This document shows, one piece after another, positions 34,140 through 43,174 of a stretch of DNA of 64,000 bases; the first letter of the stretch is position 1; each line of letters begins with the position of its first letter. The notes under the pieces were generated by a model. That model searched no databases. It was not told the origin of the DNA and worked only from the letters and a program-made list of their open reading frames with translations. A program made the position numbers and the translations under genes. The stretch is taken from the NCBI GenBank assembly GCA_002148405.1, contig MUGG01000073.1:1-64000 (forward strand), given 5' to 3'. The DNA is from Alkalinema sp. CACIAM 70d. GTDB lineage: Bacteria > Cyanobacteriota > Cyanobacteriia > Leptolyngbyales > Leptolyngbyaceae.

Positions 34140-36281
34140 TTAAGGAAGTAGCGTGCTAGGACTACCAGTATATGTAATAAAAACCTGGCGCTTTGCTCTA
34201 GTTGCGGCAACATGTAAAAGACTTCTCTCTGCTGTCAGAGCTTGTGTACGAGAGGTTTCATCTGCACAATACTCGATCGCTGCTTTCAACGGTAGAACAT
34301 CAACGCTCAATCCAGGTATCACAATATAGTCAAATTGGAGACCTTTGATGCGGTGCATCGTCGCTAAGCGTATACCTTGCTGTGAGGGGTTGTCAGCCGT
34401 ATTGCGACGAATTTGCCGAGTTGTAAAGTGAAGCGCTTTCAACTGCGTTTCATAGCGCTGAAGTAAAGCATCCGTTCTAAAAACAAGACAAACTCCCGTA
34501 GTTTGCTGCTCTAGGTCCTTTAAAACATTATTGAGATAGTCTAGTTCTTGCTCTGGCTTGGAAAAGCCTTTGATAATAGGAGCTTCTCCGTGCATAAGAG
34601 AACGATAATCACGCAAATCATCCGTTCCACCATCTAAATCATCAATTGTTGTGCCGTTAAGGATAGCTGTCGCCCATTGTCTAATTTCATCTGTGGTGCG
34701 GTAGTTGAGACGTAGTTTTTTGGAACGGCCTTTTACGTTGATATTGCACCGGCTTAAGATAGTAGTCTTACTATAAATACGCTGATGAGCATCACCAACA
34801 ATGAATAAATCATTAGGTTTCGACTCACCAGCGATCGCGCGTAAAAGTGTAAATGCTGAATCACTCATATCTTGGGCTTCATCAACAATAACAGCTTTAT
34901 AAGGCAATGAGATACTACCCCGAGCTTGAATAATTTTTGCTGCGTCCCTCATTGCTTCATCGGGTTCGCGCCACCCTCGCTCCCGTAAAAGATTACGATA
35001 TTCTTCAAAGACAAGCCAAATATCTTGCCGCTGAATGCGACTTAATCTTGTGCCACGGCCAATCCGTCGAGCGGTCAAATAATCACGCTGATTCTGGCAA
35101 TCTTGGTTGAGGACGACTTCGCGCCATTCCTCCTTATAGAAACTAAGATCAAGATCAAGTTCCTGGGATGCACAAGCATAAGCCTTTTCCCACAGTCCTT
35201 CTGTATCTTGAGCATAGACGATTTTGGTTTCAACGCCTTCTTTGCGGAGAAAATCGGCAACCCAAGCATCTAAATTGATGACATGTATGCGCTTCATCAT
35301 GTCGATAGAGCAAATAGCTTGTAGGTTTGCTGTAATATCAACTGCTAAATTTTTAGTAAAGGTAGTAAACAGAATACGATCGGTGTTTTCTTGAAATCGG
35401 TTTTGCAATAGCCATTTCGCACGGTGCATGGCGACAACCGTTTTGCCAGTCCCGGCTCCACCCAGAACCCGCACCGCACCAGCCCAATCCCGTTCAATTA
35501 ACTTACGCTGAGTTGGGTGCAAGAAAACACGCCATTTTTCAAGGGGTGCAGCAAGCATTTCTTCTAAATCAGTATCGTCAGTCAGGATCAGGAAACGACT
35601 CAGGCTATCTTCGTTTTGTAGAGCAGTTGCTAAGTCCTCCGGATCGACTCCTTGACTAGCTTCAGATTTATCAAGTTGGGCCAAAATCTCCTCATAGCCA
35701 TAATCTGCTGCTGCTAAAAGTAAAGCATCACTCGCTTCAGCTGGAAGATGTGGCAACAGCTGATCGACCTGTTCATCGGATACAACTTGACGAACGGCTC
35801 CTAGTAAAATTTGTGGAACGCCAAGCCGCATGAGTTCATCATCACTAAATTTATGAAATCTTCCTGATTCAGGTTGGGCGGCAACTTGAGGGGATACCTG
35901 TGCAGCTATCTGCTGGGTGGCAATTTCAACCTCGCTAGCATCAATAATTTGTAATGCCCCGGAAATTTGGTTAACCACACAGACTTGTCGTTTTGCCCAA
36001 CTGTAGGCATCATCATGTTTATCGACCCAAAGGAGAACATAGACATTCCCTTCTTGGGGTTTTAAGACAATTGCACGATGGCCTTGATCCACACGAACAG
36101 AGCGCAGATTTTTATCCCGACTGTCGCGAATAACTTCATAGTTAAGGCCAGGACTCGTTGGATTTTGGCGAAATCGATTGATAAACTCAGAGACTTTATT
36201 CTGAGCATTTTTAGGGAGACGACTATAGGAGTCAAAGAATTTATCAGATATTGCGAGCCGAATATTTGCTTGTAATGACAT
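34140..36281 (-). CDS. UvrD/Rep-like helicase with RelE/ParE-like N-terminal domain
   Basis: The protein is 713 aa. About residues 5-105 look like a RelE/ParE toxin fold (ISDKFFDSYSRLPKNAQNKV, GLNYEVIRDSRDKNLRSVRV, YVLLWVDKHDDAY). A linker of helices (about 140-250) follows. The superfamily 1 helicase core then begins: Walker A at about 274-281 (GGAGTGKT), VDEAQDMSD (Walker B), GDAHQRIY, LNYRT, ATMHRIKGLQFDY and HVAATRAKR. It would unwind or translocate on DNA using ATP. The toxin-like fold could be an RNA/DNA-binding or cleaving module, or inactive. Its ATG overlaps the TAA of the upstream DUF1998 helicase gene (TAATG), so the two are translated together. Last gene of the island. Confidence 0.85.
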   Translation of the reverse strand: MSLQANIRLAISDKFFDSYSRLPKNAQNKVSEFINRFRQNPTSPGLNYEVIRDSRDKNLRSVRVDQGHRAIVLKPQEGNVYVLLWVDKHDDAYSWAKRQVCVVNQISGALQIIDASEVEIATQQIAAQVSPQVAAQPESGRFHKFSDDELMRLGVPQILLGAVRQVVSDEQVDQLLPHLPAEASDALLLAAADYGYEEILAQLDKSEASQGVDPEDLATALQNEDSLSRFLILTDDTDLEEMLAAPLEKWRVFLHPTQRKLIERDWAGAVRVLGGAGTGKTVVAMHRAKWLLQNRFQENTDRILFTTFTKNLAVDITANLQAICSIDMMKRIHVINLDAWVADFLRKEGVETKIVYAQDTEGLWEKAYACASQELDLDLSFYKEEWREVVLNQDCQNQRDYLTARRIGRGTRLSRIQRQDIWLVFEEYRNLLRERGWREPDEAMRDAAKIIQARGSISLPYKAVIVDEAQDMSDSAFTLLRAIAGESKPNDLFIVGDAHQRIYSKTTILSRCNINVKGRSKKLRLNYRTTDEIRQWATAILNGTTIDDLDGGTDDLRDYRSLMHGEAPIIKGFSKPEQELDYLNNVLKDLEQQTTGVCLVFRTDALLQRYETQLKALHFTTRQIRRNTADNPSQQGIRLATMHRIKGLQFDYIVIPGLSVDVLPLKAAIEYCADETSRTQALTAERSLLHVAATRAKRQVFITYTGSPSTLLP

Positions 36282-39200
36282 TAGTGACCTCCATTCAATC
36301 GTTCTCGGATGCTATCCAACAAATCCAATGTGGCATTCATCTCAATGGTGTACCACCCGTGATTGTGAAAAATTTCCAAGTCTTCTGGTGTAGGCACAAC
36401 CGCAACTTGACTGCTAGGCCAAGCCAATTCAGCCGTCGCAATTACTTTACCGCGATCGTCCGACAAATCATAACCCACATCTGGAATGGGCCACCTTGCT
36501 GCTGCCATGAGTTTCATTGCTGGTAAAAGACTTACATCAACGAGGTCGTAGGCTGCTTGCCATGCTTCTGCATGATAGTCATGAATATTGATCCTATCTG
36601 ACTGGGTTACCGTTGCTAGGGGTGGTTCTTGCCCTGCTTGCAATGCTGTTGTTGTGATGGCATAGCAGTGAGGAAGAAACTGGTAAAGATTCAAGAGGCG
36701 TAAAATCTCAATCCAGGCTTGCTGATGTGCTGTTGAGGTTTCGATCGACACATCATTTAGTTCGAGTAGCAGTAAGCTACCCTCTGGCTGACATTTTCTA
36801 TGTCTTAACGAATCCACAGCATAGTAGACTTTTGCAAATGCTGAAATGGCAATCTCACTACAGAGGAAACGATCAGGCATTCCCCAAATATCTATGACCT
36901 GCTGGCCAATTTTTGCTTGAATTGTTTTTGCCCAGGCTTGCTGGATGACAGAATCGCCCATGCTATTAGGTGATACCTGTGCCAAGCTTCGCATCAGGCC
37001 GAACCGTTGCCATTGCTGGTGATCTGGCTGGGCAAGATAGGCCATCAACCACTCAAAGCTACTGTAGCGTTCAAAGCCACTCATATTGTGGCATTCATAT
37101 TGTTGGTTAAATTGGTATGAACCTTGAATGAACTGGGGATTGAGCTGTTGATTAAGGCTGTCCAGCAAAATTAAAGGCTGCTCAGGGTCAATCTGGGCTG
37201 TAATATCGGTCCAGGTGAGCGACCAGCAGAGAAATTGCTGACTGCGGAGAATCGACAACCGCTGTTGAAAGTCCTGACTAATGCGATCGCGGTGAAACTC
37301 CCATCCATCCGTAAAAAGTACGATGGGTAGGCTATTGGTTTGTCTAGAGGCAGGGCGGAAAATAAAGTCAGCACGGGAAGGAATACTCACCCCATCGCTT
37401 TGGTTTAATGGAACTTGTAGCTCGATCGTCCAAGCACTTTGACCAATTTTCAGGTAATATCCAGGCCGACCATTGACAATATCTTTGCGTAAAATTGGGG
37501 GAACCCCTTGGTAGATGGTTCCTTTATAGCGACTCACGGCTTCAATAAATCGGCGCTCTAATTCACTCTCAAAGTTACTATTGAGGCGAATGGCAGATAG
37601 CGGCTTAGTCGTTTCTTTAAGCTTAGACCAGTGACTGATCAGAACAGTGAGGAGATCTATGGCTGTACGACGACTAGTTTGATCTTGGTCAAAGTGTCCA
37701 CGATAGGCAAATAAGCATTTGTAGCATCCATCGTCACAGTCACAGGCTACTAAACGTTCCAGGGCTTTCTGGAATACATCTAATAGTTCATTAGGCTTAC
37801 GAATTAATTGACGTAGATACCCTGTTCCACCAGGTACACTGTCATACAGATAAAGGAAGGATTTACGTAATTTTGAGTTAGGCTGCGGTTCTTCACCAAT
37901 GACCGTATGCAGGTGATCAACTTTACCTCGGAATTTTTGCTTTAATCCCAATTGGAGCGCAGCGACAAAAGAATGTAGCCCTTGGTTTGTCCAAAATTGC
38001 TCTCCCGGCATGAGCAAGCGGATCGATTCTGATTCAAATTCTCGATAGAGGTACAGAACATCTAGAGCTTTTGCTTGATCGGGTTTATCGCGATGCTGAC
38101 AAGTTAGTGTGTGATCTTTTTTGGCATTGCCACGCATGACTTTGCCACAGCTTCCACAAACCCGAAAACCTTGTGTGGTGAAGCGTCGTCCAGAAATTTC
38201 GACGGTATCACCATTTGCTTGGGATTCACCGAGGTTCAATTCTCGTAAACTTGTGCGAGAGATAAATTCAAAACCAAAGGGAAAATCATCATCATCTACT
38301 AAAAACGTTTGGTCGCGGTATTCAGGCTTAAAGTCAACGAGGAGATGCCGTTGGAAGAATCCAGTATTCCGATCTTCACTGTCATCCCCAAAGCGACTGT
38401 CCTTATCGGAAGTATTCGCCATGACTTGGCGCAAACGCAGCATTCGCCGGACTCTACCTTGGTCACTCCACATGCCATCCCCACAGCGAGGGCAATTTTT
38501 ATCATGGGCTTCTACTTCAAAATTTTGGACGGCATAGTTACAACTGCGGCAGATTCTCCAGTCTTCCGGTTGAGATAACTTCAGATCAATTTGGTCGATT
38601 CTTACCTTTCGACCTTGGGCGTAAAATACACCATTCGGCACTAACTCACGGATAGCTAAAGCACCTGGGCGCTCATAGGTGAGGGTAAAGGTGTCGTAGG
38701 ATTTTCCATTACCCCGATCGCTCTTGACTAATTGCCGCCACAGGATCGATCGAAGGGTCACACCTGTTTCTGGGAACACGTAGTTGGGCAACAAACCTTC
38801 ATCCGTTAGGAAATTCAGGATATGCTTTTGATTCAAATCACTGAAGAGTGCTTGGAAACCTTGCTTTTCGCGTTTAAATTCATCAATTTCGTCTTGGTTT
38901 TGCACTGCTGCTGGGGCGGTTTCTAGATCTTTAATCCGTTTATTCAGGAGTTGGATTTGATTTTTAAGTCGAGTACGTTCCTGACGTACTTGGTCAAGTT
39001 GATTCAAAATTTTGTAACCCAGTCCACCTTCATTTTGCTCACCCAGTTCCATGAAGCGTTGTAATTCTTCTCGGGTGTGTGATTCAATATCTTGCTCAAA
39101 CAGGCCTAGGAAACTAGTGAGTAATTCGCTTTGGTGAAGTTGAATGTAAGAGAGCCAGTTGTAAGGAAAGCGATCACGGCTCTTGGGCACACCCTTGACT

Positions 39201-42200
39201 TGCTTACTCGGTTCAATTGCATCAAGGGCTTTGCTGAGCGATCGCGGAAATTCTCGTAAAGTTATGCCAGTATCCACCCAATTATCTAGACAAAAAGCTG
39301 TTAATTGGCGTTGAAGGACGGCGGCAGCATCCAGATAGCAGCCTGCGGCATCCACGGCACCGTTTAGCATGAGGTTCGGATCGCTGTAGAAGTAGAGATC
39401 ATGATTAGCAGAATTGGCGATCGTACTGATGAAAGCATTACCATTCCGCCGTCCAGCACGACCAATCCGTTGCTGGAAGTTTGCAGGCGTTGGGGGGACT
39501 GAGCAGAGAATGACGCTAGATAAGTCGCCGATGTTGATCCCCATTTCTAATGTCGATGTCGCAGAAAGCAGATTTGGGTCACATTGACGATCGTGATGAA
39601 TAAATTGTTTTTCTAACCGTTCACGATCGCCACGCTTCAAGAGGCCAGTATGTTCAGCAGCAATAATACGTTGCACTTGGCCTATTCTATACAGTTGGCG
39701 GTAATACGTTAATTCAGCACGTTGGTTAATGTGATAGTGACCGCTACAGTTTTTATTGAGGCACTTCAGGCCATTAAGGGTGGCTTCTTCTTGAGGAGCG
39801 GTGGTGATTTGATGGCTACAGCGATCGCAGACGAGGACGGTTCCTCCGTTATGCAGGTGAAGGGTATCCATTGGAATGCCCCAGGCTCTGCCACCGTTGC
39901 AGTCTCGGACTTGTAGCAGTTGGTGGGAAACAAGGGCTTCAAGGGTAGGGCTGAGGATACTTTCTATTTGGTCTTTTAGCAGGAGGGTGGTGTTGCTAAA
40001 AACTCGCTGCGTCCAGTCTTCCGCCCAGGTGATTGTGTTATCTGATTTGAGGATGCGCTCAAAACGATTGTTTTCTAATTTGGCACGATTATCAACGAAA
40101 AAGATGGGGGTCGGCATTCCTGGCCCAATGTTGGGCATAAAGGTAATGCGAGTCCAGAGGAAGGTATTGCCGCCATTGCGAATATATTCACGGGTGGCAT
40201 TTTGTAGAATCCCACCCCGTTGTCTGAGGTGATGAAGTAGACCTAAAATAAACTGCTCTAGGGTTTCTGGGGTGAGGTTGCGGAGTGCTTCAACTTCATT
40301 GCACAGAATGGGGTGAAGATCGGCGATCGCGGCTTCTAAGCGCGGGCGGTTGAAACTGACAGAACAGGTGGCACTCCGTTCTAGGGACGGGCCAACGGCA
40401 GAGCGATGCCCAAATTGATTGACGACTTCCCATTCAAGCCGTTCATTAATTAAGGCAATAATACGACTATCGGCAGGGAGATCGGTTTTATCGCTGTGGA
40501 TGTATTCATCCCATTCCCGTAACCAAGCCAGGTCATTGGGCAGAAAGGTGGCTGCGAAGTCCGCATCATTGCCCAGTTGCGATCGCCAATAGTTGGCAAA
40601 TTGATCAATGAGTTCCTGGAGCGTGAGATTAGGCGCTGCATGGCGAATGCTGTAGGCGATCGCGGTGCGCAGGGTCGTGCGATAGGTGCGGGCGGTATAG
40701 AAGCCAGCGCGGTGGGCGGCATCTTGGACGGAATCGGAGAAGGTGAGGAGTTTTTTATCGCTATTGTAGGGAGTTGTGAACATGACCCCAATCATGGCGC
40801 TGGTAATACTAGCGGCCTGGGCACCTAGGATAGACAGACCGTTTTTGCTGTTGCAAACGGGGCAATCCGTGTGGGAGACAATGCGCTTTTGACCTTGGTG
40901 AGTTGTTTCTCGTGTTTGGTCAGGAATCGTGACGGGAATCAAAAGGTCGTGGTTACAGGCTTGGCAGCGATCGGCTTTGAGGGGATTAATGTGGAAACAT
41001 TCGGGGCAGAGTTTCTGGGCTGTGGGGTGATCGGCGTAGGTGGGAAAGAGATAGGTGACGGTGGGCTTTTGGCTGAAGAATTCACGGTAGAAGTTTTGGA
41101 GGTTGTTGGGCAGGAGTTTGGGGGCATCTTGGGCGACTTTGATCCCAGCCCAGCCTGTGTTACCGCAGTCGCGGCAATGAATGATGGGAAGCGTTTGGCG
41201 AAGTTGGTTGGGGGTGAGATCACTGGAAAATCGCAGTTCCGGTTCTGGGCTAACGGTGCCGACCATGCGGCGGAGTTCGCGCAGCCAGAGTTGCGATCGC
41301 AAATTAACCCAAGGCTGAATCAAGATATCTCCATTGGGCAGGGAAATCTGACGACGGGCAGCAGCAATCAGGCTAAATAAACTGTCGAGCAGGGCGTGGC
41401 GATAGGCTAGATCGGGGCTGGGAAAGTGGAGGCGACGGCCCAGTTGATCGAAGAGTTCGGGATAGGAGCAGGGGCTATGGCCGATCGTGCGCAGGAGGAT
41501 TTGGATGATGGGTAGGGTGAGAAGTTGTTCGCCCAGTTGAACACACCAATCGTCTTCTAGGGGGGCGTTGGGGTCGCTGGGGGTGGATTCGGTCAGGGTC
41601 AGTTGTTGATTATGGACATTGAGGGGGAGGCGGGTTTGTTCCGTGGGGCTGAGGCTGACTGAGTGAGAGAGGCCAGGGCAAAAATCATGCAGCCAGAGGT
41701 GCGCTTGGGTGCGGATGTAGGCTTGGGGGGTGCTATAGCGATCGGGTTGGAGTTGTTCTAGATGTTCTGGGCCGGGAATGGGGAGAACATTGAGTAGGGA
41801 GTCTTGGAGGAATTCGGTGGGGCTGAGGCGATCTTCTTCGATGATGGCATCGGGGCTGAAGGGTTCTTGGAAAATGCTGCGGGCGTAGTCGAGCATATCG
41901 GCGCGGTTGTCTTCGCCGCCGAGGGTGGCGGAGGTGCCAACACAGGCAAGATGGTTAGGTGGGGTTTTGAGGCGATGTTTGAGGCGGCGGAGTAGGCAGG
42001 CGAGGTCTGTGCCTTGGGCACCGTCGAAGGTGTGAAATTCATCGACGATGATGTAGCGGAGGGTTTCGGGTTGGTTGTCGCGCCAGAGTTCTTGGGTATC
42101 GGGCTGGATGAGGAGGTAGTCCAGCATTTTGTAGTTGGTCAGGAGGATATCGGGCGGACAGCTACGAAGAATCGATTTTTCGGTGATGACTTTGTCGGCC

Positions 42201-42724
42201 TGCATGATGGCGCTGGGGTTGTCATCTTGATCACCCACGTAGAGTCCGGCGGCGATTTTGCCGTTGAGGGTGGGGGTGTCATGAATCAGTTTGGCGATCC
42301 GTTTGGCCTGGTCGGTAGCCAGGGCGTTCATGGGGTAGATGAGGATGGCTTTGATGCCGGGGGTGCCTGCTTGTTGGCGGCAATGTTCTAGCAGGGGATA
42401 GAGGAAGCATTCGGTTTTGCCGGAGCCTGTGCCTGTGGCGACGATCGTGGATTGGTAGTAGGGCGGGGAGAGCCGATCGAGGGCGCATTCTTGGTGTAGG
42501 TGAGGGGCGAACTGCATGGGCAGGTCGCGGTAGTAGGTGGCTCCGGTGCTGCCGGGACGGAAGGGCAGTCCGATCGAGATATAGGGGCCACGGTAGAGGT
42601 TTTCGGGGGTGGCGAGGAAGCGATCGATGAGGCTGTCGAAGCCGGGGGTGGTGGGGCGAAAGGTGGTGCGTAGGTAATCGGCTACGCAGTTGCGGAGTTC
42701 GGTGGCGATGATGGAGGGAAGCAT
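36281..42724 (-). CDS. Giant DEAD/DEAH helicase with DUF1998 (DruE-like)
   Basis: The protein is 2147 aa. Superfamily 2 core motifs are visible: Walker A at 97-104 (ATGTGSGKT), DEFH at 228-231, GTSATLGG, and in the second lobe STLEMGINIGDLS and QQRIGRAGRRNG (about 1075-1115). Several Cys pairs suggest zinc sites (CRDCGNTGW, CPECFHINPLKADRCQAC, CDRCSH, CRSCNYA, CPRCGDGMW, CGSCGKVM). The DUF1998/MZB part has SVPGGTGYLRQL and CDCDDGCYKCLFAYRG. A C-terminal block with RADFIFRP and VLFTDGWEFHRDR looks restriction-endonuclease-like. Size and layout fit the DruE family of Druantia, and DrmA/DrmB of DISARM more distantly. The start ATG is at 42724. It is coupled to the downstream RelE-UvrD gene. Confidence 0.87.
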   Translation of the reverse strand: MLPSIIATELRNCVADYLRTTFRPTTPGFDSLIDRFLATPENLYRGPYISIGLPFRPGSTGATYYRDLPMQFAPHLHQECALDRLSPPYYQSTIVATGTGSGKTECFLYPLLEHCRQQAGTPGIKAILIYPMNALATDQAKRIAKLIHDTPTLNGKIAAGLYVGDQDDNPSAIMQADKVITEKSILRSCPPDILLTNYKMLDYLLIQPDTQELWRDNQPETLRYIIVDEFHTFDGAQGTDLACLLRRLKHRLKTPPNHLACVGTSATLGGEDNRADMLDYARSIFQEPFSPDAIIEEDRLSPTEFLQDSLLNVLPIPGPEHLEQLQPDRYSTPQAYIRTQAHLWLHDFCPGLSHSVSLSPTEQTRLPLNVHNQQLTLTESTPSDPNAPLEDDWCVQLGEQLLTLPIIQILLRTIGHSPCSYPELFDQLGRRLHFPSPDLAYRHALLDSLFSLIAAARRQISLPNGDILIQPWVNLRSQLWLRELRRMVGTVSPEPELRFSSDLTPNQLRQTLPIIHCRDCGNTGWAGIKVAQDAPKLLPNNLQNFYREFFSQKPTVTYLFPTYADHPTAQKLCPECFHINPLKADRCQACNHDLLIPVTIPDQTRETTHQGQKRIVSHTDCPVCNSKNGLSILGAQAASITSAMIGVMFTTPYNSDKKLLTFSDSVQDAAHRAGFYTARTYRTTLRTAIAYSIRHAAPNLTLQELIDQFANYWRSQLGNDADFAATFLPNDLAWLREWDEYIHSDKTDLPADSRIIALINERLEWEVVNQFGHRSAVGPSLERSATCSVSFNRPRLEAAIADLHPILCNEVEALRNLTPETLEQFILGLLHHLRQRGGILQNATREYIRNGGNTFLWTRITFMPNIGPGMPTPIFFVDNRAKLENNRFERILKSDNTITWAEDWTQRVFSNTTLLLKDQIESILSPTLEALVSHQLLQVRDCNGGRAWGIPMDTLHLHNGGTVLVCDRCSHQITTAPQEEATLNGLKCLNKNCSGHYHINQRAELTYYRQLYRIGQVQRIIAAEHTGLLKRGDRERLEKQFIHHDRQCDPNLLSATSTLEMGINIGDLSSVILCSVPPTPANFQQRIGRAGRRNGNAFISTIANSANHDLYFYSDPNLMLNGAVDAAGCYLDAAAVLQRQLTAFCLDNWVDTGITLREFPRSLSKALDAIEPSKQVKGVPKSRDRFPYNWLSYIQLHQSELLTSFLGLFEQDIESHTREELQRFMELGEQNEGGLGYKILNQLDQVRQERTRLKNQIQLLNKRIKDLETAPAAVQNQDEIDEFKREKQGFQALFSDLNQKHILNFLTDEGLLPNYVFPETGVTLRSILWRQLVKSDRGNGKSYDTFTLTYERPGALAIRELVPNGVFYAQGRKVRIDQIDLKLSQPEDWRICRSCNYAVQNFEVEAHDKNCPRCGDGMWSDQGRVRRMLRLRQVMANTSDKDSRFGDDSEDRNTGFFQRHLLVDFKPEYRDQTFLVDDDDFPFGFEFISRTSLRELNLGESQANGDTVEISGRRFTTQGFRVCGSCGKVMRGNAKKDHTLTCQHRDKPDQAKALDVLYLYREFESESIRLLMPGEQFWTNQGLHSFVAALQLGLKQKFRGKVDHLHTVIGEEPQPNSKLRKSFLYLYDSVPGGTGYLRQLIRKPNELLDVFQKALERLVACDCDDGCYKCLFAYRGHFDQDQTSRRTAIDLLTVLISHWSKLKETTKPLSAIRLNSNFESELERRFIEAVSRYKGTIYQGVPPILRKDIVNGRPGYYLKIGQSAWTIELQVPLNQSDGVSIPSRADFIFRPASRQTNSLPIVLFTDGWEFHRDRISQDFQQRLSILRSQQFLCWSLTWTDITAQIDPEQPLILLDSLNQQLNPQFIQGSYQFNQQYECHNMSGFERYSSFEWLMAYLAQPDHQQWQRFGLMRSLAQVSPNSMGDSVIQQAWAKTIQAKIGQQVIDIWGMPDRFLCSEIAISAFAKVYYAVDSLRHRKCQPEGSLLLLELNDVSIETSTAHQQAWIEILRLLNLYQFLPHCYAITTTALQAGQEPPLATVTQSDRINIHDYHAEAWQAAYDLVDVSLLPAMKLMAAARWPIPDVGYDLSDDRGKVIATAELAWPSSQVAVVPTPEDLEIFHNHGWYTIEMNATLDLLDSIRERLNGGH

Positions 42725-42872
42725 GGGGGCGGGGGGCGGGCTTGTCTAGCGATCGAGCTTTAATTGCTATAACGGGATTAATCCGGGGTTTACGGGAAAG
42801 TTCGGTTATTTTTTTGTTTTATTCTACTCAGAGTCTAGGATAAACAACTTTTTGAGATTTGGCATAGGCTAT

Positions 42873-42983
42873 GTTGCAAAGACTCGTTAGCGATAGGGGG
42901 CGGCGGTTTCTGGGAGTGATTGGAATTGATGCAGGTGATCATGGCTCCGTTGCAAAGTCATCCGTTAGCGAGTGACTTTGCAA
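42873..42983. promoter_or_regulatory. Direct and inverted repeats upstream of the giant helicase gene
   Basis: GTTGCAAAGACTCGTTAGCGA (its first 20 bases shown by eye at 42873-42892) recurs at 42949-42971 as GTTGCAAAGTCATCCGTTAGCGA in slightly longer form. The second copy is also one arm of a perfect 11-base inverted repeat, TTGCAAAGTCA at 42950-42960 and TGACTTTGCAA at 42973-42983. The pair sits about 150-250 bases upstream of the 42724 start and inside the small plus-strand ORF. An operator is possible but unproven. Confidence 0.4.
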
Positions 42984-43117
42984 TTGTGCAGGAGCCGTCT
43001 GTGCGTGATTATTTCGAACCAGGGCATGTCTACGAGGTCTGGACTCCGATTGATTCGCCTAAAGCGGAGCAGGTGTTGCTTGATTTGTTGGCATCGGCTG
43101 ACGGTAACTTGCGTTAG
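42929..43117 (+). CDS. Small protein of unknown function (62 aa)
   Basis: From the ATG at 42929 (or 42941) it reads MQVIMAPLQSHPLASDFAIV, then VRDYFEPGHVYEVWTPIDSP and KAEQVLLDLLAS. It is the only plus-strand ORF inside the defence island and sits between the RecD-like and DUF1998 helicase genes. The composition (a YEVWTPID strand and a C-terminal Leu-rich helix) suggests a real small protein; antitoxin-like or regulatory roles are guesses. No family recognised. It may be a cargo gene unrelated to the neighbours. Confidence 0.5.
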   Translation: MQVIMAPLQSHPLASDFAIVQEPSVRDYFEPGHVYEVWTPIDSPKAEQVLLDLLASADGNLR

Positions 43118-43174
43118 TAGGTTTTGTGGTCATACAGTTGTATGACAAGGAATAGAGTTTAGGTGTACTAAAAT

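Noticed and set aside
34140..36281. Stand-alone ParE/RelE toxin-antitoxin pair at the end of the island
   Set aside because: The RelE-like part has no stop and continues into the helicase in one frame; no antitoxin gene precedes it.
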